A stretch of 64,000 bases of DNA from an uncultured beta proteobacterium. GTDB taxonomy: Bacteria; Pseudomonadota; Gammaproteobacteria; Burkholderiales; Burkholderiaceae_C. The notes beneath the pieces were generated by a model. It had not been told where the DNA came from. It saw only the letters and a program-made list of their open reading frames with translations, and searched no databases. Of this stretch, positions 17,199-25,463 are shown piece by piece. A program made the position numbers and the translations under genes. Every line of letters starts with the position of its first letter. Position 1 is the stretch's first letter. The DNA lies in assembly GCA_903838565.1 (NCBI GenBank), contig CAILZB010000060.1:124001-188000 (forward strand), given 5' to 3'.

Positions 17199-17852
17199 TC
17201 ACGGCGCCTTGGGCGCGGGGGTGGGAGCCGTTGTCGGCTGCACCAGCAGATTGCGCAGTTCCTCGTCGCTGAGGTATTCAAAGATGCGCACCACTTTTTG
17301 CACGCCACTGGTGCTGCGGGCGATCTCGGTGGCCCGCGTCGCTTCGGCCTGCGTCACCCGACCCATGAGAAACAGGGTGCCCCGTTCCGTCACCACCTTG
17401 AAGTTGTTCGCGCTCAAGTCCTTGGCATCAATGAAGGCTGCCTTGACACGCCCGGTGATGATCGCGTCGGATGACCTCTGGGTCAGCGAAGAGTTTCCGC
17501 TCACGGCCAGCTCGTTCACGATGCCGCGCACATTTTCCACCTTGCCTATGACCTGTTCGGCCAATTGCCGGTCATTGTCCGTCGGCACTTCGCCGGTGAG
17601 CAACACCTGGCGGTTGTAGCTGGTGAGGTTGACGTGGCCGCGCTCGGCCAGCGCCTCGCGCAGGCGAATGGTGCCGCGCAACTCGATGCCTTCGTCTTCC
17701 ACTTGCGCACCCGACGTGCGCCGGTCTATCGCCATCATCGTCCCGCCCACCATGGCGCCGCCCATCAGCAGCGGCGCACAGGCCGTGAGGGAGGAACACA
17801 GGCTGGCCGCTGCCAGGACGCCAAGGATCGATTGCCTGGAGATCAATTTCAT
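17199..17852 (-). CDS. BON-domain outer-membrane lipoprotein, DolP/YraP-like
   Basis: A 217-residue lipoprotein with two BON domains. The start at 17852 gives a lipoprotein signal with LTAC lipobox (about residue 25). BON1 includes [30 protein letters not shown]2 includes [23 protein letters not shown]. DolP-type proteins maintain outer-membrane integrity, and E. coli yraP lies directly after diaA, as this gene does (ATGA overlap at 17849-17852). It ends in a Pro/Ala-rich tail. Confidence 0.9.
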   Translation of the reverse strand: MKLISRQSILGVLAAASLCSSLTACAPLLMGGAMVGGTMMAIDRRTSGAQVEDEGIELRGTIRLREALAERGHVNLTSYNRQVLLTGEVPTDNDRQLAEQVIGKVENVRGIVNELAVSGNSSLTQRSSDAIITGRVKAAFIDAKDLSANNFKVVTERGTLFLMGRVTQAEATRATEIARSTSGVQKVVRIFEYLSDEELRNLLVQPTTAPTPAPKAP

Positions 17853-18448
17853 GTTGAAGTTTCCTGTTCGCCCAGTAGCTGGTTGTCCACACCGTCGCAC
17901 AGGCAATGCACGACCAGCAGGTGCACCTCCTGGATGCGCGCGGTGCGGTCGTGCGGCACACAGATGTGCACGTCGGTCTCGCGCAAGGCCTGCGCCATTT
18001 TCCCGCCGCCCTTGCCGGTGAGCGCCACCACCGTCATGTCGCGCTCGTGCGCCGCCTCCACCGCGGCCAGGATGCTGGCCGAGTTGCCACTGGTGGAGAT
18101 CGCCAGCAGCACGTCACCGGGCAGGCCCAGCGCGCGCACCTGCCTGGAAAAGACAACGTCGTAGCCGTAGTCGTTGGCCACGGCGGTGAGGATGGACGAG
18201 TCGGTCGTGAGGGCGATGGCGCCGAGTTCCGGGCGCTCGCGCTCGAAGCGCCCGACAAACTCAGCGGCGAAGTGCTGCGCATCGGCGGCAGACCCGCCAT
18301 TGCCGCAAGCCAGCACCTTGCCGCCGCTGGTGACGCAGGCCAGCATGGCCTGCACCGCCGCAGCAATGGGTTTGCTCAAACTCTGCGCCGACTGGTACTT
18401 CAGGTCGGCGCTGTCGATGAAATGTTGTTGAATGCGCAGCTCTAGCAT
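17849..18448 (-). CDS. SIS-domain phosphosugar protein, DiaA/GmhA-like
   Basis: A 199-residue SIS-domain protein. The ligand loop is [23 protein letters not shown] (about residue 44) and the second motif is [20 protein letters not shown]. GmhA (sedoheptulose-7-phosphate isomerase) and DiaA (DnaA-binding initiation factor) share this fold. The pairing with a DolP-like gene through a 4-bp overlap matches E. coli diaA-yraP, so DiaA is the likelier role, but the sequence alone does not settle it. The start at 18448 is the standard family start. Confidence 0.88.
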   Translation of the reverse strand: MLELRIQQHFIDSADLKYQSAQSLSKPIAAAVQAMLACVTSGGKVLACGNGGSAADAQHFAAEFVGRFERERPELGAIALTTDSSILTAVANDYGYDVVFSRQVRALGLPGDVLLAISTSGNSASILAAVEAAHERDMTVVALTGKGGGKMAQALRETDVHICVPHDRTARIQEVHLLVVHCLCDGVDNQLLGEQETST

Positions 18449-18590
18449 GGGTGGGGATGATACTCGGGCGGGACGCAGCCAGCCAAGCACGCCAACGTCC
18501 GCCACGGGCTGGGAATAAACTAGCGGGCTCGTCGGGAAGTCAAGCACACGTCATTCAGACCCCAATACCCGCATTTATTAGGAGATGATC

Positions 18591-19214
18591 ATGTCCGTCA
18601 CACCTTCCACCCTGGCCACGATTCAACAAGCAGGTCAGTCCATCGACGTGGCACGGCAGTCGCTCGTTGCCGCAGTGAATGAACACGCGCAACAGGTCAT
18701 GGCTGCGGTGTCCGAGCAGCCTTTCAGCGTGGACAACGACAAGCTGTTTGCCACCTGGAAAACCCTCTCGCGCATGGCGCAGGAAGTGAACGCGATCGAG
18801 GAACAGTTCAAGGCGCTCTATCAAAGTGCCGCCGCCCTGGTGCAGCCCGAAACCGCGGTGCTGATGTCGCTGTCGCACAGCCCACGCCACAAGGTGTCTG
18901 CGCGCAGCTTGGACGCCGACAACGCGATCGCGCAGGACGTCCAGATCAAGCCGCGGGCACTGAAAAAGGAAAGCCGGCGCGCAGCGCCCCCTGCCAGCCG
19001 CAAGCCCGGCGCCAAGACCCTCAGCGCCAACGACACCCAGGTGCTGAGCTATCTGCAGACCGTGCTGGACCGCAGGAGCTGGACCCGCCTGACGCAGGCC
19101 GGCATGGCCGCAGGCGCCGGCATCCCACTGGGATCGATCGGTCTGGCGCTGCGCCGCCTGATCAGCATGGGCCGGGTGCTTGAAGGCGCCAAGGGACGCT
19201 ACAAGCTGGCCTGA
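18591..19214 (+). CDS. Unrecognised protein with helical N terminus and winged-helix-like C terminus
   Basis: A 207-residue protein I do not recognise. ATG at 18591 is preferred over 18585 because AGGAG lies 6 bp before it. Residues 1-80 are mostly helical and heptad-like (QQAGQSIDVARQSLVAAVNEHAQQ). The middle is a basic, Pro-rich linker (KPRALKKESRRAAPPASRKPG). The last 65 residues (TQVLSYLQTVLDRRSWTRLTQAGMA... GSIGLALRRLISMGRVLEG) look like a winged helix-turn-helix. That suggests a DNA-binding protein, but this is inference. It is preceded by a GACCCCAATA repeat element at about 18555 and converges with glcB with no gap. Confidence 0.75.
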   Translation: MSVTPSTLATIQQAGQSIDVARQSLVAAVNEHAQQVMAAVSEQPFSVDNDKLFATWKTLSRMAQEVNAIEEQFKALYQSAAALVQPETAVLMSLSHSPRHKVSARSLDADNAIAQDVQIKPRALKKESRRAAPPASRKPGAKTLSANDTQVLSYLQTVLDRRSWTRLTQAGMAAGAGIPLGSIGLALRRLISMGRVLEGAKGRYKLA

Positions 19215-21437
19215 CTACGCCCCCGCCCCCGCCTTCACCTTCAAGCGCCAGGCGTGCAGCAGCGGCTCGGTGTAGCCGCTGGGCTGCACCAGCCCCTTGA
19301 ACACGAGGTCGGTGGCGGCCTGGTAGGCGGCGCCTTCGTAGTTGCCGGTCATGTTCTTGTACAGCGGGTCGCCCGCGTTCTGCTTGTCCACCACCTTGGC
19401 CATGCGCTTGAAGCTGGCGCGCACCTGGGCCTTGGTCACGACGCCGTGCAGCAGCCAGTTGGCGATGTGCTGGCTGGAGATGCGCAGCGTGGCGCGGTCT
19501 TCCATGAGGCCGATGTTGTGGATGTCGGGCACCTTGGAGCAGCCCACGCCCTGGTCGATCCAGCGCACCACGTAGCCCAGGATGCCCTGGGCGTTGTTGT
19601 CGATTTCCTGCTGGCGTTCCGCGTCGCTCCACTTGGCTTTCTTCACCACCGGGATCTGCAACAGGTCGTTCAGGATCGCGTCGCGCTGCTCCTGCGGATC
19701 GATGAAGACCTGCGCCTGTTCCATGTCCTTTTGCACCTGCGACACCTTCACCTGGTGGTAGTGCAGCGCGTGCAGCGTGGCGCCGGTGGGGCTTGGCACC
19801 CAGGCGGTGTTGGCGCCGGCCAGCGGGTGTGCAATCTTCTGCTGCATCATGGCCGCCATCAGGTCCGGCATGGCCCACATGCCCTTGCCGATCTGCGCCT
19901 TGCCGCGCAGCCCGCAGGCCAGGCCCACCAGCACGTTGTTCTTCTCGTAGGCCTGGATCCAGGCGCTGCTCTTCATGTCGCCCTTGCGGAAAACCGGGCC
20001 GGCGTGCATGCAGGTGTGCATCTCGTCGCCGGTGCGGTCCAGGAAACCGGTGTTGATGAAGGCCACGCGGCTGCTCGCGGCGGCGATTGCAGCCTTCAGG
20101 TTCACGCTGGTGCGGCGCTCCTCGTCCATGATGCCCAGCTTGACCGTGCTGTCAGGCAGACCCAGCAGCTTTTCCACGCGGGCGAACAGTTCGGCGGCAA
20201 AGCCCACTTCTGCCGGGCCGTGCATCTTGGGTTTCACGATGTAGACGCTCCCCTTGCGCGAGTTGCGGATGCCGTCCTTGCCGTGGCCCTGCAGGTCGTG
20301 CAGCGCAATCGCGGTGGTGACGACCGCGTCCAGGATGCCTTCGGGAATCTCGCGCGTCTGGCCTTGTGCGTCGGTGTAGAGGATGGCGGGGTTCGTCATC
20401 AGGTGACCGACATTGCGCAGGAACATGAGGGCGCGACCGTGCAGGCGCACTTCATTCCCGCCATCGGCAGCGGTATAGACGCGATCGGGATTGAGGCCGC
20501 GCGTGAAGGTCTTGCCGCCCTTGCTCAGCTCTTCGGTGAGCGTGCCCTTGAGGATGCCGAGCCAGTTGCGGTAGCCCAGCACCTTGTCCTGCGCGTCCAC
20601 GGCCGCGACCGAGTCTTCCAGATCGAGGATGGTGGAGAGCGCGGCTTCGACCACCAGGTCGGCCACGCCGGCCGGGTCGGTGGCGCCGATGACGTGACCA
20701 CTGTCGATGCGCAGGTCCAGATGCAGACCGTTGTTGAGCAGCAGCACGCCCGACGGTGCAGCCGCATCGCCCTGGTAGCCGACGAACTGCCTGGCGCTCT
20801 TCAGCTCCACGCGCTTGCCGCTCTTGAGCGTGACCACCAGCTTGCTGTTCACCACCGCGTAGCCGGTGGAGTCCAGGTGCGAGCCGCCCTTGAGTGGCGC
20901 GGTGCGGTCCAACACATGGCGCGCGTACTCGATCACTTTGGCACCCCGTTTCGCGTTGTAGCCCGAGCCCTTTTCGCAGCCGTCCGCTTCGGAGATGACG
21001 TCGGTGCCATAAAGCGCGTCGTAGAGCGAACCCCAGCGCGCATTCGCCGCATTCAGCGCGTAGCGCGCGTTCAGGATCGGCACCACCAGCTGCGGACCGG
21101 CCTGCAGCGCGAGCTCGGCGTCCACGTTCCTGGTCGTGGTTTTCACCTGCGCCGGCTCCGGCACCAGATAGCCGATCTTCTCCAGGAACTTGCGATAGCT
21201 CTTCATGTTCTTGATCGGACCGGGGTGCGCCTTGTGCCAGGCGTCGAGCTCGCTCTGCAGGCGATCGCGCTCTGCCAGCAGCGCGATGTTCTTCGGCGCC
21301 AGATCCGCCACGATGCCGTCAAAGCCCTGCCAGAAAGAAGCACTGTTGACTCCGGTGCCCGGCAGCACCTCGGCGTCGATGAACTGCTGCAGCTCGGTGG
21401 CAACCTGCAGGCGATGGAGGGTGGTGCGTTGGGTCAT
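19215..21437 (-). CDS. glcB: Malate synthase G
   Basis: A 740-residue monomeric malate synthase that condenses glyoxylate with acetyl-CoA. Typical isoform-G segments are [22 protein letters not shown], the Mg-ligand region [28 protein letters not shown] and the C-terminal [19 protein letters not shown]. Length is slightly above the E. coli GlcB 723. A HAD-type dehalogenase gene lies 18 bp upstream in the same direction, and a divergent LysR gene precedes both, so the LysR protein may control glyoxylate use. Confidence 0.97.
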   Translation of the reverse strand: MTQRTTLHRLQVATELQQFIDAEVLPGTGVNSASFWQGFDGIVADLAPKNIALLAERDRLQSELDAWHKAHPGPIKNMKSYRKFLEKIGYLVPEPAQVKTTTRNVDAELALQAGPQLVVPILNARYALNAANARWGSLYDALYGTDVISEADGCEKGSGYNAKRGAKVIEYARHVLDRTAPLKGGSHLDSTGYAVVNSKLVVTLKSGKRVELKSARQFVGYQGDAAAPSGVLLLNNGLHLDLRIDSGHVIGATDPAGVADLVVEAALSTILDLEDSVAAVDAQDKVLGYRNWLGILKGTLTEELSKGGKTFTRGLNPDRVYTAADGGNEVRLHGRALMFLRNVGHLMTNPAILYTDAQGQTREIPEGILDAVVTTAIALHDLQGHGKDGIRNSRKGSVYIVKPKMHGPAEVGFAAELFARVEKLLGLPDSTVKLGIMDEERRTSVNLKAAIAAASSRVAFINTGFLDRTGDEMHTCMHAGPVFRKGDMKSSAWIQAYEKNNVLVGLACGLRGKAQIGKGMWAMPDLMAAMMQQKIAHPLAGANTAWVPSPTGATLHALHYHQVKVSQVQKDMEQAQVFIDPQEQRDAILNDLLQIPVVKKAKWSDAERQQEIDNNAQGILGYVVRWIDQGVGCSKVPDIHNIGLMEDRATLRISSQHIANWLLHGVVTKAQVRASFKRMAKVVDKQNAGDPLYKNMTGNYEGAAYQAATDLVFKGLVQPSGYTEPLLHAWRLKVKAGAGA

Positions 21438-21455
21438 GGTGAAGGTCCTCGAAGG

Positions 21456-22157
21456 TCAGTGGGGAAAGAGATCAAGTACGTGGCGCAGGCTGGCGCCGGT
21501 GTGCGTTGGCTGAGTGCCGAGTTCCTCGAACGGCAGGCCCGAGCGGTTCACCCACAGCGTGCGGTAGCCGTACCAGGTGGCGGCCAAGGCGTCCCAGGAG
21601 TTGCTGCTGACGAAGACGATCTGGCTGGCGCTGCAGCCGCAGGCCTGTTCGCCCAGCGCGTAGGCCTGTGGGTGGGTTTTGTATTTTCGGATGACGTGGG
21701 TGCTGATGACGTGGTCCAGCAGGTCTTCCAGACCCGCGGACTTCACCGCCACCTCCAGCATCGCCGGGTCGCCGTTGGACAGGATGCCGGTGGCAAGCCC
21801 CAGGTCCTTCAACGCACGCAGCACTTCACGGACTTCCGGAAAGGCGCTCAGGTGTCGGTACTGGTTCATCAGCTGGCCTTCGCGCGCGGTCGTGAGGTTC
21901 AGGCCCAGGCGCTTGCAGGCGTAACGAAGAGCAGCGCGGGTCAGGTCCCAGAACGGCTGGTAATGCGCGCCGTCGTTGCTGGTGGTCACAAGCCGCGTGT
22001 AGTCGATCTGCTTGTCGCGCCACATGACACCCAGTGCCTGGCCCTTGCCAGGGAACAACTGTTCCGCCAGCGAGCCCACGCTGTACACGTCGAACAGCGT
22101 GCCGTAGGCGTCGAACAGCACCGCCTTGGGCAGGGGGAGAAGCGGGAGGTTTTCCAT
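21456..22157 (-). CDS. Haloacid dehalogenase type II (HAD superfamily)
   Basis: A 233-residue (S)-2-haloacid dehalogenase-like protein. The nucleophile Asp lies in VLFDAYGTLFDVYSV (about residue 15), motif II is GILSNGDPAML, the lysine is in RKYKTHPQAYALG, and motif IV is FVSSNSWDALAATWYGY. These match L-2-haloacid dehalogenases rather than general phosphatases. ATG at 22157 follows a GGAGG-type site in the short divergent gap. Linkage to malate synthase suggests removal of halogen from C2 acids to feed glyoxylate metabolism, which is inference. Confidence 0.92.
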   Translation of the reverse strand: MENLPLLPLPKAVLFDAYGTLFDVYSVGSLAEQLFPGKGQALGVMWRDKQIDYTRLVTTSNDGAHYQPFWDLTRAALRYACKRLGLNLTTAREGQLMNQYRHLSAFPEVREVLRALKDLGLATGILSNGDPAMLEVAVKSAGLEDLLDHVISTHVIRKYKTHPQAYALGEQACGCSASQIVFVSSNSWDALAATWYGYRTLWVNRSGLPFEELGTQPTHTGASLRHVLDLFPH

Positions 22158-22245
22158 GGCTTCAAATGTATTCCACGCTTGGCCAGCGATTAATTCCTGA
22201 AGATGCCGGTTATCCCGGACGAAAATGGAGGTAATCTCCGAAGCT

Positions 22246-23172
22246 ATGGACAAACTCAAGCAGATGGAAGCCTTCGTGGCCGTGGCGCTGCGCGCCAGCC
22301 TGACGGCGGCGGCCAAGGCGTCGGGGCTGACGCCGGCCGTGATGGGGCGGCGCCTGGACGCGCTGGAGGAACGCCTGGGGGTGAAGCTGCTGGTGCGCAC
22401 CACGCGCCGCATCAGCCTCACGCACGAGGGCAGCGCCTTCCTGGAAGACTGCCAGCGCCTGCTGGCCGACATGGCCAACGCCGAGGCCAGCGTGAGCGCG
22501 GGCGGCGTCAAGGCCAGCGGCCATTTGCGCGTCACCGCGCCCGCGGGCTTTGGCCGACGCCATGTGGCGCCTCTGGTGCCGCGGTTTCGCGAGCTGCACC
22601 CCGAGGTGACGATCTCGCTCAATCTGGGCGATCGCGTGGTCGACCTCGCCGGCGAAGGCTTCGACTGCGCGGTGCGCGTGGGCGACATGCCCGACTCAAC
22701 GCTGGTGAGCGTGCGCCTGGCAGACAACCGGCGTCTGTGCGTGGCCACGCCGAAGTACCTGAAGCAGCACGGCACGCCCCAGCATCCCGGCGACCTGGCC
22801 CGGTTCGATTGCCTCACGCTCTCCAGCGACGCTTCACAGACGCGGGGCTGGGCCTTTTGCCTGCCGCAAGCCGCGGGCCAACCGGCGCAGGTCAGCTACC
22901 TCAAGCCAGGCGGCCCGCTGGACTGCTCCGACGGTCAGGTGCTGCACGCCTGGTGCCTGGCGGGCTACGGCATCGCCTGGCGCAGCACCTGGGAGGTGGA
23001 GTCCGAGATCGCCAGCGGCCAGCTGGTGGAACTGCTGGCCGACTACGCGGCGCCGCCCAACGGCATCTACGCCGTGTTTCCGCAGCGCAAGCACCTGCCG
23101 CTGCGCGTGCGCCTGTGGATCGACTTCCTGAAACACCACTACAGCCAGCCCCAGTTCTGGCACGCACCATGA
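22246..23172 (+). CDS. LysR-family transcriptional regulator
   Basis: A 308-residue regulator with an N-terminal winged helix (MEAFVAVALRASLTAAAKASGLTPAVMGRRLDALEERLG) and a periplasmic-binding-like effector domain (GHLRVTAPAGFGRRHVAPLVPRFRELHP). ATG at 22246 gives the standard family start. It is divergent from the dehalogenase-glcB pair across 88 bp, the usual geometry for a LysR target. Its stop overlaps the start of the deacetylase gene by 4 bp. Confidence 0.94.
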   Translation: MDKLKQMEAFVAVALRASLTAAAKASGLTPAVMGRRLDALEERLGVKLLVRTTRRISLTHEGSAFLEDCQRLLADMANAEASVSAGGVKASGHLRVTAPAGFGRRHVAPLVPRFRELHPEVTISLNLGDRVVDLAGEGFDCAVRVGDMPDSTLVSVRLADNRRLCVATPKYLKQHGTPQHPGDLARFDCLTLSSDASQTRGWAFCLPQAAGQPAQVSYLKPGGPLDCSDGQVLHAWCLAGYGIAWRSTWEVESEIASGQLVELLADYAAPPNGIYAVFPQRKHLPLRVRLWIDFLKHHYSQPQFWHAP

Positions 23173-24026
23173 AAGCCAGCGCGAGCCGTACCGATGGCTT
23201 CGCGGAACGCAAGCGCATCGTGCTGTGCGCCGACGATTTCGCCGTGCACGAAGCGGCCTCGCGCGGCATAGCGCAGCTGGCTTCCCTGGGGCGCCTGAGC
23301 GCCACCAGCGTGATGGTGCTGTCGCCGCGCTGGAGTCAGGACGTGGCGCTGCTGCACGAGCTGCGCGGCCGCATCGACGTGGGCCTGCACCTGGACTGGA
23401 CCAGTGACTTTGCTCTTCGCGCAGGACACGGCGGTTCGCTCAACGCCGCCATGCTCAAGGCGCTGCTGGGTGGCTTCGACGTCGCCGCGGCGCGCCGCGT
23501 GATCGATCGCCAGCTCGACGCCTTTGAGTTGTTTTGGAAGGCGCCGCCCGACTACGTCGACGGGCACCAGCACGTGCAGCAGTTCGACGGCATACGCCAG
23601 GCCCTGGTGCAGGCCATGAGCGCACGCTACGGCGACGCTCAACCCTACCTGCGCATCTCGCAGGCAGTACCTTCGCACGCGGGCCTCAAGGGCCGCATCA
23701 TCTCTTCCATGGGTGCGTCGGCGCTGCGCGAGCTGGCCGTGTCAGCGAACATTCCCTGCGCTGCGACCTTGAGCGGAATCTACGACTTCACGGGGGGCGG
23801 CACGCGCTACGCAAAGCTGATGAACGACTGGCTGGCGCTTGCGACCGAGGGCGACATCGTCATGTGCCACCCTGCCATCCGCTGCGAACCCGGAGACGGG
23901 ATTGGCGCGGCGCGGCAATGGGAGTTCGACTATCTGGCCAGCCCCGAATTTGCCGAAGCACTGCGGCGCATGCAGGTGCAGCTGGTGCGCGGTGCCGGGC
24001 TGTACACGACGCCCCTCAGCGCCTGA
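23169..24026 (+). CDS. YdjC/ChbG/HpnK-type carbohydrate deacetylase
   Basis: A 285-residue protein of the YdjC-like deacetylase family. Metal-binding residues are visible in VLCADDFAVHEA (about residue 20), GLHLDWT (about 75) and YVDGHQHVQQF (about 125), with MCHPAI near 238. Family members include ChbG (chitooligosaccharide), HpnK (hopanoid loci) and NaxD/LgmC, which deacetylates polyprenyl-linked N-acetylhexosamine for lipid A modification. The 3' end overlaps the facing GtrA gene by 11 bp. With GtrA and a GT2 enzyme next door, the NaxD-like role is attractive but unproven. Confidence 0.88.
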   Translation: MKASASRTDGFAERKRIVLCADDFAVHEAASRGIAQLASLGRLSATSVMVLSPRWSQDVALLHELRGRIDVGLHLDWTSDFALRAGHGGSLNAAMLKALLGGFDVAAARRVIDRQLDAFELFWKAPPDYVDGHQHVQQFDGIRQALVQAMSARYGDAQPYLRISQAVPSHAGLKGRIISSMGASALRELAVSANIPCAATLSGIYDFTGGGTRYAKLMNDWLALATEGDIVMCHPAIRCEPGDGIGAARQWEFDYLASPEFAEALRRMQVQLVRGAGLYTTPLSA

Positions 24027-24384
24027 ACGCCCAGTAGCGGCTCAGCAGATAGGTCTGTGCGGCCGCGACGAGCATGGCGACAAACAGCGCCAGCAGCGAA
24101 GGCCAATGCAGGCCGCGCAGCAGGCCCACGAACACCAGCTCGTTCGAGCCAAACCCGAGCAGCGCGGTCACTGCAAAGCGGCCCAGGCTCTGGCGCACGC
24201 TCGTCCCCGCATCCTGAAAGCTCAACAGCCGGTGGCCCGCAAAACTCACGCAGAAGGCCACGGCGAAGCCCAGCGCGTTGGCCAGCTCCGGCCAGATCGC
24301 GTGCTCGACTGCCGCAAACACCAGCATGTGCGTCAGCGCCGCAGCGCCACCCACCGCCAGGAACCAGAAGCCCGCGCGCGACAT
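24016..24384 (-). CDS. GtrA family membrane protein
   Basis: A 122-residue protein with four predicted membrane helices, for example FLAVGGAAALTHMLVFAAV and LFVAMLVAAAQTYLLS, ending in the family signature LSRYWAFRR. GtrA proteins are thought to flip polyprenyl-phosphate sugars made by a GT2 partner. That partner is directly upstream (9-bp gap). Confidence 0.92.
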   Translation of the reverse strand: MSRAGFWFLAVGGAAALTHMLVFAAVEHAIWPELANALGFAVAFCVSFAGHRLLSFQDAGTSVRQSLGRFAVTALLGFGSNELVFVGLLRGLHWPSLLALFVAMLVAAAQTYLLSRYWAFRR

Positions 24385-24393
24385 GGATCCGGT

Positions 24394-25404
24394 TCAGAGC
24401 AGCGAGGAATCGCGCCGCGCCGTCGGCTCGGCCGCGAACGCCTCGCCGCTGTCCAGACCGCTGCCGGTGCGCTCGCTCACGAGGAACAGCGGGCGCTGCT
24501 TCACCTCCTCGTAGATGCGGCCCACGTACTCGGCCAGCACGCCGATCGACAGCAGCTGGATGCCGCTCAGAAACATCATGCTCGCGACGATCGTGGCGTA
24601 GCCCGGCACGGCGATGCCCCAGACAAAATAGTCCAGCACCACCCAGCTGCCATAGCCCATGGCGCCCAGCGCCAGCAGCAAGCCGCCCAGCGCCAGCAGG
24701 CGCAGCGGCGCAATCGAAAAGGCCAGGATGCCGGTGAGCGCCAGCGCGAACGCGCCGCGCAGCCCGAAGCTGCTTTGCCCCTGCTGGCGCGGCAGCGGTT
24801 CGTAGTCGATGGCGGTGGCATGGAAGCCGACCCAGGCGTACAGGCCCTTCATGAAACGATTGCGCTCGGGCAGCGCGTTCAAGGCCGCCACCACCTTGCG
24901 ATCCATCAACCGGAAGTCGCCTGCATGCGGTGGTATCTGCACCCGGTTGCCAAAATTCACCAGCTTGTAAAACAGCTCCGCCAGGCCGCCGTGCAGGCCC
25001 GATTGGTCGGCCCGCGTCTTGCGCACGGCGTACACCACGTCCGCACCGAGCTTCCATTTCTGCAGCATCTCGGGCAGCAAGGACACGGGGTGCTGGCCAT
25101 CGGCATCCAGCAAGACGACGACGTCGCCGCGCGCCGCGGCCAAGCCCGCGGTCAGCGCCGCCTCCTTGCCGAAGTTGCGCGAGAGTTGCAGCAGCACCAG
25201 CTGCGGGTGCGCAGCACACAGCGCGCGCGCCACCTGCACCGTGGCGTCGCGGCTGCCGTCATCGACCACGATCAGCTCGACCTGCGTGGCCAAGGAATTG
25301 AGCATGGCCAGCACCTGCGGCACAAAGCTGTCCAGGCTGCCCGCCTCGTTGAAGGCCGGCATGACGCAGGAAATGGACGGGGCGGCTTGGGGGCGTGGGC
25401 TCAT
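24394..25404 (-). CDS. Polyprenyl-phosphate glycosyltransferase, GT2 (GtrB/ArnC-like)
   Basis: A 336-residue GT2 enzyme. The GT-A domain begins SCVMPAFNEAGSLDSFVPQVL and has the ELIVVDDGSRDAT, DVVVLLDADGQHP (metal-binding DxD-like) and RNRFMKGLYAWVGF motifs. Two membrane helices follow (LALTGILAFSIAPLRLLALGG, MMFLSGIQLLSIGVLAEYVGRIYEE), typical of GtrB and ArnC. It should load a sugar onto undecaprenyl phosphate. It is upstream of gtrA in one transcript. Confidence 0.92.
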   Translation of the reverse strand: MSPRPQAAPSISCVMPAFNEAGSLDSFVPQVLAMLNSLATQVELIVVDDGSRDATVQVARALCAAHPQLVLLQLSRNFGKEAALTAGLAAARGDVVVLLDADGQHPVSLLPEMLQKWKLGADVVYAVRKTRADQSGLHGGLAELFYKLVNFGNRVQIPPHAGDFRLMDRKVVAALNALPERNRFMKGLYAWVGFHATAIDYEPLPRQQGQSSFGLRGAFALALTGILAFSIAPLRLLALGGLLLALGAMGYGSWVVLDYFVWGIAVPGYATIVASMMFLSGIQLLSIGVLAEYVGRIYEEVKQRPLFLVSERTGSGLDSGEAFAAEPTARRDSSLL

Positions 25405-25463
25405 GGGTGGATCATGCCAAAAGATGGGGAGGATGGGGACGGGGCCGCAAAGAAAATGCGCGC

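Noticed and set aside
19254-22193. 979-codon open frame on the + strand opposite malate synthase and the dehalogenase
   Set aside because: It is a mirror frame produced by high GC; the protein is His/Val/Ala/Gln-rich and has no recognisable fold. glcB on the other strand is unambiguous.
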